DNA of 64,000 nucleotides from JACMLD01 sp044227095 (GTDB lineage: Bacteria; Bacteroidota; Bacteroidia; Chitinophagales; Chitinophagaceae): contig JBGAFV010000002.1 of the NCBI GenBank assembly GCA_044227095.1, forward strand, positions 62,001-126,000. Direction: 5' to 3'. Shown in pieces: positions 16,703 to 25,312 of this stretch. A program made the position numbers and the translations under genes. Below the pieces are notes generated by a model. The model did no database searches. It worked only from the letters and a program-made list of their open reading frames with translations, and was not told the origin of the DNA. The stretch's first letter is position 1. Each line of letters starts with the position of its first letter.

Positions 16703-17758
16703 TTAAACCGCCGGCTCCTGCTGGCTCAGACAATGAAAACTGCCCAGCCCCCAGATAATATCTGTTGAATCTATACCAACTACTTTTCTTTCGGGGAAGC
16801 AGTTTTGAATTATTTGCAGGGCTTTATCATCTCTTTTGCTTCTGAATGTGGGTACTATAACAGATTTATTGGCAATATAAAAATTTGCGTAAGAACAAGG
16901 CAGTCGCTGATCTTCGTAAATCAATTCTTCAGGCATCAGCAGTTCTACAATATTCAATTGTTTGCCATTCAGCAAACGCATCTGTTGTAGTTGTTTAAGA
17001 TTGTGCTGCAGCAAATCATAATTTTCATCGGCTTTGTTTTCTTCAATCACCGTAATTACAGTGTCTTCATTTACAAATCTCACTGTATCATCTATATGCC
17101 CGTCTGTATCATCGCCAACAATACCTTCATCTACCCAAAGAATTTGTTCTACACCATAGTAATTGCGTAAATAATTTTCTATCTGTTCCTGGTTTATGTG
17201 GGGATTTCGGTTTTTATTCAGCAAACATGCAGTCGAAGTCATCAATGTTCCTTTACCATTAAATTCTACAGAGCCGCCTTCCATAATAATACCTGGGTTA
17301 AACAATGGTATATTATATGCTTTGGCAATTAAAGTGGGTATTACATCATCCAAATCATAAGGAGGATATTTATTGCCCCAAGCATTGTAGTTCCAGTCAA
17401 CAATTACTTTCTTTTGTTCTGCAGCGGGGTTGATTAAAAAAGCCGGACCATGATCCCTGCACCATGCATCATTGGTTGGGTGAAAAAAGAATTCAACTTT
17501 GAGCAGATCAACATTTTCTTTTTGCAAATGCCCTATAGCAAATGCTTTCATTGTTTCATCCTTTACATTAATGCAAACTTTTTCTCCCAGCGTAAGTTCT
17601 TTTATAAACTTTGCATAAGAAGGAAAAATAGTATCAATCTTTCCCGGCCACGATGCTTCTTTGTGCGGCCACGACAACCAGGTTGCAGTGTGTTGTGCAA
17701 ATTCTGCAGGAAAATAATATCCGAGCTCTTTTGGTGTGTCTTTCAGTTCAAAGTTCAT
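16703..17758 (-). CDS. aguA: Agmatine deiminase
   Basis: The 351-residue enzyme hydrolyses agmatine to N-carbamoylputrescine and ammonia in the cytoplasm. Family signatures include FAQHTATWLSWPH, TNDAWCRDHGP, IIMEGGSVEFNGKGT, DDTDGHIDDTVRF and the catalytic Cys343 in the final HCLSQQEPA. The usual GLGGIHC before the catalytic Cys reads GLGSFHC here, a minor change. The next step of the pathway, aguB, is encoded 184 bp upstream on the same strand, so the pair makes putrescine from agmatine without arginase or ornithine. Confidence 0.95.
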   Translation of the reverse strand: MNFELKDTPKELGYYFPAEFAQHTATWLSWPHKEASWPGKIDTIFPSYAKFIKELTLGEKVCINVKDETMKAFAIGHLQKENVDLLKVEFFFHPTNDAWCRDHGPAFLINPAAEQKKVIVDWNYNAWGNKYPPYDLDDVIPTLIAKAYNIPLFNPGIIMEGGSVEFNGKGTLMTSTACLLNKNRNPHINQEQIENYLRNYYGVEQILWVDEGIVGDDTDGHIDDTVRFVNEDTVITVIEENKADENYDLLQHNLKQLQQMRLLNGKQLNIVELLMPEELIYEDQRLPCSYANFYIANKSVIVPTFRSKRDDKALQIIQNCFPERKVVGIDSTDIIWGLGSFHCLSQQEPAV

Positions 17759-17942
17759 GGTTCGCTATTCTAAGTTCATGTTTTTTAAGTACCTGCAAGT
17801 TCGTGAGTTCGTAGTTCAATAGTTCGCTGCGCGGAGCTAATGATGAATGCTTCTGGAACGATACTCCGGAAATTCTGATGTCCGCATGCTAATTTGTAAC
17901 CTGCACTTAAAGGACTATGAACTATCGAACTAAGAACTGTTT

Positions 17943-18818
17943 TTATTCTTCGTCAATAAAGCGTTTAACAATCGGCTGATAAGAATCAATTCTTCTGTCT
18001 CTCATAAATGGCCAGTGTGTTCTGTAACTGTCTGTTTTGGCCGTATCTATTTCATACACTACCACTTCCTCTTCTTCGTGGGATGCCTGATACAAAACAG
18101 TACCAAAAGGATTGCTGATAAATGAACCGCCCCAGAATTTCATAGCGCCATTTTGTTCAAACCCACTCCTGTTTACACTTACCACATGCACACCATTGGC
18201 CACTGCATGACTGCGTTGAATGGTCTGCCATGCATTGTATTGTTCTGTGTTGGTGGCTTCATCCTGAGCTGTAGCCCAACCAATAGCAGTTGGATAAAAT
18301 AAAATTTCTGCACCCATTAATGATGTAATGCGTGCCGCTTCAGGATACCATTGATCCCAGCAGATAAGCACACCAAATGTTGCAAACTTTGTTTTAAAAA
18401 CTTTATAGCCTAAATCGCCGGGAGTAAAATAAAATTTTTCGTAAAAAGCAGGATCATCAGGAATATGCATCTTGCGGTATTTGCCCAAATATTTTCCATC
18501 TGCATCCAGCACCGCCGTTGTATTGTGATAAATACCCTGTGTTCTTTTTTCAAACAGAGAAGCAATGATAACAACGCCCAGCTCAGCTGCTAATGCGCTC
18601 AAAGAATCTGTTGAAGGACCGGGAATAGGTTCTGCCAGTTTAAAATTATCATAGTCTTCTACATCACAGAAATAAAGCGATGTAAATAGTTCCTGCAAAC
18701 AAATTACCTGCGCACCTTTTGCTGCCGCTTCTCTTACTTTGCCAATTGCTTTTTGCAGGTTCTCTTCTTTGTTTGCTGTGCAACTCATTTGCACCAAACC
18801 AATTTTTACTTTAGACAT
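17943..18818 (-). CDS. aguB: N-carbamoylputrescine amidase
   Basis: The 291-residue nitrilase-family enzyme hydrolyses N-carbamoylputrescine to putrescine, carbon dioxide and ammonia. The catalytic triad is E43 (LQELF), K116 (YRKMHIPDD) and C153 (LICWDQWYPE). The C-terminal THWPFMRDRRIDSYQPI is typical of AguB. It precedes aguA on the same strand with a 184-bp spacer of AGTTCG-rich low-complexity sequence, so co-transcription is likely but not certain. A -7 element lies 23 bp before the ATG. Confidence 0.95.
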   Translation of the reverse strand: MSKVKIGLVQMSCTANKEENLQKAIGKVREAAAKGAQVICLQELFTSLYFCDVEDYDNFKLAEPIPGPSTDSLSALAAELGVVIIASLFEKRTQGIYHNTTAVLDADGKYLGKYRKMHIPDDPAFYEKFYFTPGDLGYKVFKTKFATFGVLICWDQWYPEAARITSLMGAEILFYPTAIGWATAQDEATNTEQYNAWQTIQRSHAVANGVHVVSVNRSGFEQNGAMKFWGGSFISNPFGTVLYQASHEEEEVVVYEIDTAKTDSYRTHWPFMRDRRIDSYQPIVKRFIDEE

Positions 18819-18840
18819 TTGGTTATTTTATTTTGCGTTG

Positions 18841-18848
18841 CAAAAATA
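18841..18848 (-). promoter_or_regulatory. aguB promoter -7 element
   Basis: TATTTTTG on the minus strand matches the Bacteroidota TAnnTTTG consensus, 23 bp upstream of the aguB ATG. No clear TTTG is present at the -33 distance. Confidence 0.45.
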
Positions 18849-18867
18849 TGAGATGGAACGCAGATTA

Positions 18868-19238
18868 CCTCACCCCCGGCCCCTCTCCACTTCGTGGCGA
18901 GGGGTGCCTCCCGGTAAGTTTCAATTATTAATTAGTATGTGAGAGTTCATAATAATTGAACAGCATTTATTATTGCATGAAGCATTAACATCTAAAATTA
19001 ACCGGAGAAAAAATTGAACTTATAAGTATGGTTATGCAATAGTCGCTAAAGATTCTTTTGTACAAAAGATGAAGTGCTTGCGATCCCGACTCAAGTTTGG
19101 GACAGGTGAAATAATGATAACATGAAATCCAATGCAGGTATCAGAAAATGTAACACCAATACGCTGTATATAATTTATGTAGCAATCTTGCGGAGGGGCA
19201 CCCTTCTATACCGAAGGCGGAGAAGGGCGGGGATGAGG
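18868..19238. repeat. Inverted pair of GC-rich intergenic repeats
   Basis: The segment at 18868-18910 (CCTCACCCCCGG, CCCCTCTCCAC, GAGGGGTGCC) is mirrored by a diverged reverse-complement copy at about 19193-19238 (GAGGGGCACC, GGCGGAGAAGGGCGGGG). The first copy folds into a hairpin by itself. Between them about 280 bp show no gene, so the whole 423-bp gap 18819-19241 is non-coding as far as I can see. Confidence 0.6.
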
Positions 19239-19241
19239 TAT

Positions 19242-20309
19242 TTATTTCCTTCCCATTTCTTTTAAGAACGAAACATGAGATGCAATTGCATAACGCACTT
19301 TTGGATATTCAATATACTCTACACCAAATTCCTGGCAGGCTTCTCTAATAATTTTGCTTATCTGCGGATAATGAATATGTGAAATTTTTGGAAACAGGTG
19401 GTGCTCAATCTGAAAATTTAAACCACCTACTAACCACGATACAAGTTTGTTTTTTGTAGCAAAATTGGCAGTAGTTTTTATCTGGTGTATCGCCCACTCA
19501 TCGTCTAAACGACCAGTATCTTCTGATGGCATCGGGAAAGAAGTATGCTCTACTGTATGTGCCAATTGAAACACCAGGCTTAACACCAGGCCAGCAACAA
19601 AAGTGAATACAATAAAACCAATTACCCATGCGGTAAAACCAACCTGCCAGATAGGAAGTCCAACAAAAAGAAATGCATTGAAAAGTTTAAAACTCCAGAA
19701 TATTACATGATCTCTTACGCTCATTTTTTTCAGTGGCATATTGCCCACTTTTGCTTTAAAATATTTCTGGTAATCCAAAACAAAAATCCAGAGTATATAC
19801 AACAGGCAATACAAAAACCAGAAATACACATGCTGAAACCTGTGCAGTTTGTATTTGGGTTGTGTGCCACTCATACGCATCCACGGCTGAATATCTATAT
19901 CATCATCAACACCATCTACATTGGTATAAGCATGGTGTATAATGTTGTGTTTTACATTCCACATAAAACTGCTGCCACCCAGCACGTTTAGTGAAAACGC
20001 AGCGAACATATTGATGTATTTATTTTTGCTGAAGCTGCCATGTGCCCCATCGTGCATAATATTAAACCCGATAGCAGAAGTTACGCAACCAAGTAAAGTA
20101 CATTCAGCCAATGCCCAGATAGTAGCAGGCGTAAAAAATACAAGGTGAATATATAAGGCTATAAATGCAGTTACCAACACAACAGCTTTCAGAAAAAGGC
20201 TGAAATTGCCGTACTGCGATTTACCAGTTTTTTCAAAATAATTGTTGATGCGGTTCTTCAACTCCGTATGGAATGAATAAGGAACACTCGCAAATTTGGG
20301 AACTGACAT
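19242..20309 (-). CDS. Membrane fatty acid (acyl-CoA/acyl-lipid) desaturase
   Basis: The 355-residue protein carries the three His boxes of di-iron membrane desaturases: HDGAH, HNIIHH and QIEHH. Four hydrophobic stretches surround them (for example VLVTAFIALYIHLVFF and WVIGFIVFTFVAGLVLSL). The QIEHH box places it with front-end and acyl-lipid desaturases, though no cytochrome b5 domain is attached. It introduces a double bond into membrane fatty acids with O2; the position cannot be told. It stands alone, with a -7 element 34 bp upstream. Confidence 0.9.
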   Translation of the reverse strand: MSVPKFASVPYSFHTELKNRINNYFEKTGKSQYGNFSLFLKAVVLVTAFIALYIHLVFFTPATIWALAECTLLGCVTSAIGFNIMHDGAHGSFSKNKYINMFAAFSLNVLGGSSFMWNVKHNIIHHAYTNVDGVDDDIDIQPWMRMSGTQPKYKLHRFQHVYFWFLYCLLYILWIFVLDYQKYFKAKVGNMPLKKMSVRDHVIFWSFKLFNAFLFVGLPIWQVGFTAWVIGFIVFTFVAGLVLSLVFQLAHTVEHTSFPMPSEDTGRLDDEWAIHQIKTTANFATKNKLVSWLVGGLNFQIEHHLFPKISHIHYPQISKIIREACQEFGVEYIEYPKVRYAIASHVSFLKEMGRK

Positions 20310-20343
20310 TGTGATACAGTTTATTAGCTAAAAATTTGAAACG

Positions 20344-20351
20344 CAAAGGTA
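20344..20351 (-). promoter_or_regulatory. Desaturase promoter -7 element
   Basis: TACCTTTG on the minus strand is an exact TAnnTTTG match 34 bp before the desaturase ATG. Confidence 0.5.
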
Positions 20352-20572
20352 AGCCCTACTTGTTAATAAACGGTTATCCGCACCGGGAATGTATACACAA
20401 TCACTAAAATTTAAGAATAATCATGCATTTTGATGACAATTGCCAGACAAACAATAAACAATCCGCAGCTAAAAATTGCTGATTTTGAGATTTAGTTATT
20501 TTTCGATTGGTTTCGGCTTCCCTACCTGCAAATCACAAAATCTCAAAATACCGCAATCACACAATTGCATTT

Positions 20573-21310
20573 TTATGTTTCAATTGAAATCAGCGCATCA
20601 AGATTACGGATGCCAACTTTTTTCTGTGTAATAAAGCCTTCAGCATATTTTACGCCTATTCGTTTTCCAAACATGCGGGCCCTTGCAATAATGCTCTCAA
20701 AAAAATCGGGGGTAGATATATAGGTTTGCGGGCCACCTTCATTATTTGTATTGTTGCTAAACTGAGTATGGTAAGCAAGTATCGATTGCATACGCTGTTC
20801 AAACACATCACTAATGTCTACCAGCAAATCGGGCTCGTGGTACCAATCCTGCAGGTAATGCAATACCTGTTTGGGGCGCCAGCGCTTCTGCAGGTTTCCG
20901 TTTTCATCTTTGGTTTCAATTTTTACAAGTCCAGATAAAAAACATGCATCCGCAATTAAATGGCCTGCACGTCCATGGTCGGGGTGACGATCATCCAGTA
21001 TATTGGCCAGTACAATTTCTGGTTGGTATTTTCGGATGGCGGTAATTAGTTTAAGCTGGTGTTCTTCATCGTTTTTAAAAAACCCGTCACGCATTTTCAG
21101 GTTTTCCCTGGCAGCAACGCCCAGGATAGCTGCTGCTTTTGCAGCTTCGTCGTAACGTGTTTGCGCTGTGCCGCGGGTGCCCAGTTCGCCCTGCGTTAAA
21201 TCTAAAATGCCAGCTTTTTTACCAAGTTTTATTTCGTTCAGCACCGTGCCGGAACAACCCAGTTCCACATCATCGGGGTGAACGCCAATTGCGAGTATAT
21301 CAAGTTTCAT
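20573..21310 (-). CDS. bshB1: Bacillithiol biosynthesis deacetylase BshB1
   Basis: The 245-residue zinc enzyme removes the acetyl group from N-acetylglucosaminyl malate in bacillithiol synthesis. It has the PIG-L/LmbE-type zinc motif H11-P-D-D14-V-E and the later HPDHGRAG with its catalytic neighbourhood DDRHPDHG. The QGELGTRGT segment is typical of BshB1. Bacillithiol is the main low-molecular-weight thiol of many Bacteroidota. The other genes of the pathway (bshA, bshC) are not in the window. Confidence 0.93.
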   Translation of the reverse strand: MKLDILAIGVHPDDVELGCSGTVLNEIKLGKKAGILDLTQGELGTRGTAQTRYDEAAKAAAILGVAARENLKMRDGFFKNDEEHQLKLITAIRKYQPEIVLANILDDRHPDHGRAGHLIADACFLSGLVKIETKDENGNLQKRWRPKQVLHYLQDWYHEPDLLVDISDVFEQRMQSILAYHTQFSNNTNNEGGPQTYISTPDFFESIIARARMFGKRIGVKYAEGFITQKKVGIRNLDALISIET

Positions 21311-21427
21311 TTAGTATAGCTTTTAGCCAATAGCGCTTAGCCATTAGTTTTTTACGTTGCTAAGATAATGGAATTGTTGATCGGTTATAATTGGGTTACC
21401 AGCTTCTGTAAATAAATGTGGCAGTTG

Positions 21428-21442
21428 TTGCGTCGCACCCTT
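21428..21442 (+). repeat. Diverged copy of the GCGTCGCAC repeat
   Basis: TTGCGTCGCACCCTT, sharing the first 11 bases and part of the rest of the repeat at 6598. Confidence 0.6.
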
Positions 21443-21570
21443 CCGCATTTGAATTCCTATTGAGCATTGCAAAAACCAATGCTTGTTAAAAAAGCTTTAT
21501 CGCTGATTATTAAACAGTTTCGCCCTCATTTTCAGTTATGATTAGATTAGGCTAAAGGGGCTAATTGCGT

Positions 21571-21578
21571 TACCTTTG
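21571..21578 (+). promoter_or_regulatory. DEAD-box helicase promoter -7 element
   Basis: TACCTTTG matches TAnnTTTG exactly and lies 21 bp before the ATG at 21600. It also supports that start over a TTG at 21576, which would lie within the promoter. Confidence 0.55.
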
Positions 21579-21599
21579 CAAAAATTTATTTTTATTAGT

Positions 21600-23282
21600 A
21601 TGATGAAATTTGAAGAGATTGGTATTAGTGAGCGATTGGTGAAAGCAGTTACGGATTTGGGATATATAAATCCCACTACAATACAGGAAAAGGCTATTCC
21701 TGTGTTATTAAGCGGTACAAAAGACTTTATAGGGCTGGCACAAACCGGCACTGGTAAAACCGCTGCGTTTGGATTACCACTGTTGGATCTGATTGATGCT
21801 TCTGCTAAATACCCGCAGGCGCTGGTAGTTTGCCCCACCCGCGAACTTTGCCTGCAAATAGTAAGCGAACTGGAATTGTTTAAAAAATACATGCCGGCTG
21901 TACATGTTGTAGCCGTATATGGTGGTACTTCTATCGGCATGCAGATAAGAGATCTAAAAAGAGGCGTGCAGATTGTTGTAGCTACTCCCGGACGTTTAAT
22001 TGATCTTATTGAACGAAAAGCCATTAACCTCGAGCAGATTCAGTATGTAGTGCTTGATGAAGCAGATGAAATGCTGAACATGGGTTTCCAGGATGATATA
22101 GAATTCATTCTGAAAAATACCCCAAAACGCGAAAGCACCTGGCTATTTAGCGCTACTATGCCCATGGAAATACGCCGTGTAAGCAAGCGCTATATGAAAG
22201 AGCCGATGGAAGTAACGGTTGGCCAGGTAAACACTGCCAATAAAAATATTGATCACCAATATTATGTTACGTCTGCGCAGCACCGTTATGAAACGCTAAA
22301 AAGGCTGATAGACTTTAACCCTGGCATGTACGGTATTATTTTTACCCGCACCAAAGCCGATGCACAGAACATTGCAGAAAAACTTACCCGCGAAGGTTAT
22401 GATATTGATGCACTGCATGGAGATCTTACGCAGGGTCAACGTGATAAAGTAATGGGCGATTTTCGTGAAAGACAATTGCAATTGCTTATAGCTACTGATG
22501 TGGCAGCACGTGGTATAGATGTAAAAGATATCACCCATGTAATCAATTTTGAATTGCCTGATGATATTGAAGTATATACCCACCGCAGCGGCCGTACAGG
22601 GCGTGCAGGTAATACCGGCATATGCATGAGCATTATACACAGTAGAGAAACTGGACGCCTTCGCCAGATTGAACGCATTGTAAAAGCGCCTTTTCATAAG
22701 CTGGAAATACCAGGCGGAAAAGATGTATGCCGCAAACAGTTTTTTCATTTTATGGATAAACTGTTGCAAACAGATATCAGCCATGGTTTTTATGAAACTT
22801 ATGTTGAAATGCTGGAAGAGAAATTTGCAGATGTAAGTAAAGAAGATGTATTGAAAAGAATGGCAGCAATGGAGTTTAACCGTTTTCTGAAATACTATGA
22901 AAACGCAGAAGATTTAAACGTGCGTGAACGTGCAGTAAGGGACAGGGAACGTATACCGGCAGGGGCTAGCCGCGATGGCCGGGATTTTAACCGTCGTGAT
23001 GCTGGTAATTCCAGGGGACGTGAATCTTACGGAAACAATGGTGATTACATGCGCCTCTTTGTAAACCTCGGTACAAAAGATGGTTTTTATAAAGCCAGCT
23101 TTTTACAATTCATTCTTGATATGAGCGAATTGAAAAAAGAAGTGCTGGGCAGAATAGACATGAAGGAAATGAACAGTTGGGTAGAAGTAGACCGCGGCGC
23201 TGCCAAACAAATGATCCGTGCTATTGATGGAAAAAAATACAAAGGCAGAAGCATCAGGATGAACGACGCAAATAGCAGGTAG
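21600..23282 (+). CDS. DEAD-box RNA helicase with DbpA-type RNA-binding domain
   Basis: The 560-residue protein unwinds RNA, probably in ribosome assembly or cold adaptation. The N-terminal helicase core has the Q motif, AQTGTGKT, PTRELCLQ, DEAD, FSATMP, and the C-terminal core has ARGIDV and HRSGRTGRAG. A basic Arg/Gly/Asp-rich linker (about 440-480) leads to a DbpA-like RNA-binding domain (LFVNLGTKDGFY, GRSIRM) at the end. The family member could be called DeaD/CsdA or DbpA; the choice is open. I use the first ATG of the MMKFEEIG start. A hairpin terminator follows. Confidence 0.93.
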   Translation: MMKFEEIGISERLVKAVTDLGYINPTTIQEKAIPVLLSGTKDFIGLAQTGTGKTAAFGLPLLDLIDASAKYPQALVVCPTRELCLQIVSELELFKKYMPAVHVVAVYGGTSIGMQIRDLKRGVQIVVATPGRLIDLIERKAINLEQIQYVVLDEADEMLNMGFQDDIEFILKNTPKRESTWLFSATMPMEIRRVSKRYMKEPMEVTVGQVNTANKNIDHQYYVTSAQHRYETLKRLIDFNPGMYGIIFTRTKADAQNIAEKLTREGYDIDALHGDLTQGQRDKVMGDFRERQLQLLIATDVAARGIDVKDITHVINFELPDDIEVYTHRSGRTGRAGNTGICMSIIHSRETGRLRQIERIVKAPFHKLEIPGGKDVCRKQFFHFMDKLLQTDISHGFYETYVEMLEEKFADVSKEDVLKRMAAMEFNRFLKYYENAEDLNVRERAVRDRERIPAGASRDGRDFNRRDAGNSRGRESYGNNGDYMRLFVNLGTKDGFYKASFLQFILDMSELKKEVLGRIDMKEMNSWVEVDRGAAKQMIRAIDGKKYKGRSIRMNDANSR

Positions 23283-23323
23283 TGATTGGTTGATCGGTTT
23301 ATTAGTTGATTTGTAAAATATAG

Positions 23324-23353
23324 AAAATGGTTGATCTGAGATCAACCATTTTT
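23324..23353 (+). terminator. Helicase gene terminator
   Basis: AAAATGGTTGATCT / AGATCAACCATTTT forms a near-perfect stem followed by T-rich sequence, 42 bp after the helicase stop. Confidence 0.75.
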
Positions 23354-23447
23354 ATTTTATGGTGCAAGCATTTGTTCTTTGGGCAACATTGTTGTCCGTA
23401 CGAATGCCAGCCCGAAAGATTCATTCTGGCGACGCGTGGTCAAGCGG

Positions 23448-23464
23448 GCGTCGCACACTTCAAC
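23448..23464 (+). repeat. Copy of the GCGTCGCAC repeat
   Basis: GCGTCGCACACTTCAAC, identical to 17 bases of the copies at 6598 and 40367. Confidence 0.75.
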
Positions 23465-23484
23465 TGTATATTTTAATTCATCGG

Positions 23485-23640
23485 CTTAATCAACCCCGTT
23501 AGGGTTGATCTTACAATCGCATTTGCACCACGGGTTTCACCCGTGGCTATGTATACTACGCCCTTTCAGGGCTTTATTCTACTAATATAGGCTTCACCCA
23601 TAGGTACACAGGTATATCGCCTTTCAGGGCTTTGGTTCAA
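23485..23640. repeat. Cluster of intergenic palindromes
   Basis: Consecutive palindromes CAACCCCGTTAGGGTTG, CCACGGGTTTCACCCGTGG, GCCCTTTCAGGGC and a second CCTTTCAGGGC, related to the elements at 314-590 and 5061-5463. With the octamer tract that follows they fill the 513-bp gap 23283-23795. Confidence 0.65.
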
Positions 23641-23690
23641 ACTAACAAATCCTGCTAATAAATTATAATTTGCGCCGTCAAAATAACTAA

Positions 23691-23770
23691 CGAACTAACG
23701 AACTAACGAACTAACGAACTAACGAACTAACGAACTAACGAACTAACGAACTAACGAACGAACGAACTAA
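23691..23770. repeat. Octamer microsatellite (CGAACTAA)n
   Basis: Eight perfect CGAACTAA units (23691-23754), two CGAA half units and one more full unit. It lies just downstream of the serine hydrolase gene, whose stop is at 23796. Confidence 0.95.
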
Positions 23771-23795
23771 TGACTCCCGACTAACGATTAACGAC

Positions 23796-24932
23796 TTACA
23801 AACCTTTCCCCCATTGCACCAACGCATTTACTTCTTCGGGTACAGTACCAATTTTTTTACTACCGCGGTGTTTGCCTAATCTTACAATTACCATATGTTG
23901 GGCTGGCATTACTATAATGTATTGTCCTAAAATACCACGTGCATAAAACACACCCGGTTCATAAGGAACTAACCACCACTGGTAAGCGTAATAATCGCAG
24001 GGTTTTCCTGCATTGTCTGGTATTAAACATGGTTTTATAGAAGCGGCGTAATATGCAGGAGATATAATTTCATTGCCTTTCCATTTGCCACTGTCAAGCA
24101 TCAGTTGTCCTATTCTTGCAAAGTCACGTGCATTTGAGTTGAAACAACAATAAGCTTTTTCATTTCCATTTTCTTTATCGGTGCTCCATAATGCAGGTTG
24201 TGCCGCACCGGTTGGTTGCCATATTTTTTCTGTGGCGTAATCACTCAAAGATTTACCGGTTGCTTTTTCAAGTATCAATCCAAGTAATTGCGTATCGCCA
24301 GATTTATAAGAATGAAACGTACCCGGCTGCCTGGTAATTTTTACGCCGGTGGCAGTTTTATACGCATCGTCCCCGTAATACAATTCTGCAGTTACAGAAA
24401 AAGGATTAGAATAAGATTCATCCCAATTGCTGCCGCTACTCATAGTAAGCAGATCTACAATCCGTAGTTTTGCTTTTTCCCCGTCTTTAAATTCGGGCAG
24501 GTAATTGCCAACCGGTTCTTCAATTGATTTTATTTTTCCTTCTTTCAGCGCAGCACCAATCAATATACTGGTTATACTTTTTGCCATAGAAAAAGATCCG
24601 GAATAGGATGTATCGCTAAATCCTTCCCAGTATTTTTCAAACAGCAGCGAATCATTTTTTATAACGGTAACGCCTATAGATTGTATTTTTTCCAGCAGGT
24701 TTTTTACTGTATCGGGCAAAACAATTTTATTGAAATTTGATGCAAGTGGCCAGGGTTGTGGAGTGCCTGCTTTTACTACATTATTGCTGAAAACTTTATA
24801 ATCATCAATATCGGCGAAATTGTACATTATTTCTTTAAACATCCAGGTTTTTCCCGTAACCAATGCATAACCCGAAAAAAGAAGAAGGATAGCGATAATT
24901 ACAAACAACAACCGTTTAAAGAATTTTTTCAT
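23796..24932 (-). CDS. Serine hydrolase, class C beta-lactamase family
   Basis: The 378-residue protein has an N-terminal signal anchor (RLLFVIIAILLLFSGYALV) and a beta-lactamase-related domain with the catalytic SMAK tetrad (S-x-x-K) and the YKS motif (Y-x-S/N). A late HRGSK stretch may stand in for the KTG box. Members are DD-peptidases, esterases or D-amino-acid amidases; real penicillinase activity is not implied. The ATG at 24932 starts a good signal sequence; a GTG 45 bp upstream is less likely. Confidence 0.88.
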   Translation of the reverse strand: MKKFFKRLLFVIIAILLLFSGYALVTGKTWMFKEIMYNFADIDDYKVFSNNVVKAGTPQPWPLASNFNKIVLPDTVKNLLEKIQSIGVTVIKNDSLLFEKYWEGFSDTSYSGSFSMAKSITSILIGAALKEGKIKSIEEPVGNYLPEFKDGEKAKLRIVDLLTMSSGSNWDESYSNPFSVTAELYYGDDAYKTATGVKITRQPGTFHSYKSGDTQLLGLILEKATGKSLSDYATEKIWQPTGAAQPALWSTDKENGNEKAYCCFNSNARDFARIGQLMLDSGKWKGNEIISPAYYAASIKPCLIPDNAGKPCDYYAYQWWLVPYEPGVFYARGILGQYIIVMPAQHMVIVRLGKHRGSKKIGTVPEEVNALVQWGKGL

Positions 24933-25004
24933 AAAGAGAATTTGATTTTGAAAATACAACAATTTGTTGGGCACCACATATAAGTAAATGTTACAAAGGA
25001 TTTA

Positions 25005-25113
25005 GCCGCAGATTCGCAGATATTGCTGTCCGCAATTTTTCTAATTTCACTAAAATCTCTTTCAATTAGCCGCTAAGATGCTTCCGCATTTGTATAATCT
25101 GCGAATCTGCGGC
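25005..25113. repeat. 17-bp inverted repeat (GCCGCAGATTCGCAGAT)
   Basis: Exact arms at 25005-25021 and 25097-25113 enclose 75 bp. Together with the AGCT-rich tract at 25150-25232 it occupies most of the 380-bp gap before lpdA. Confidence 0.8.
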
Positions 25114-25149
25114 CAGTCATTTGGACGTATCCAATATCTTTCACGTTAC

Positions 25150-25232
25150 ACAGCTCATAGCTCATAGCTCGCAGCTTGTAGCTAATAGCTTGTACCTAGT
25201 AGCTAACAGCTTGCCGCTAACAACCAGTAGCT
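25150..25232. repeat. Degenerate AGCTnnTAGC tract
   Basis: About eight imperfect units of roughly 10 bp such as AGCTCATAGCTC, AGCTTGTAGCTAATAGC and AGCTAACAGCTTGCCGC. The same text recurs at 4965-5000, 21315-21345, 26810-26930, 29330-29545 and 30478-30512. Confidence 0.7.
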
Positions 25233-25234
25233 TT

Positions 25235-25266
25235 TTTGGCTGTTTCACCGTTCTAAAGTAGCTTCG
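25235..25266 (+). promoter_or_regulatory. lpdA promoter
   Basis: TTTG at 25235-25238 and TAGCTTCG at 25259-25266 (one mismatch to TAnnTTTG) with a 20-bp spacer, 46 bp before the ATG. Confidence 0.5.
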
Positions 25267-25312
25267 CTGGTCTTTTTAAAAAGGATAATTAACCACTAAA
25301 ATAGAAAAGAGT

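Noticed and set aside
16526..16768. Plus-strand 80-codon frame
   Set aside because: TTG start, no family features, and its end overlaps the 3' end of aguA on the other strand.
23329..23347. Palindrome GGTTGATCTGAGATCAACC resembling an FNR box
   Set aside because: Spacing is wrong for FNR and it is the stem of the terminator after the helicase gene.
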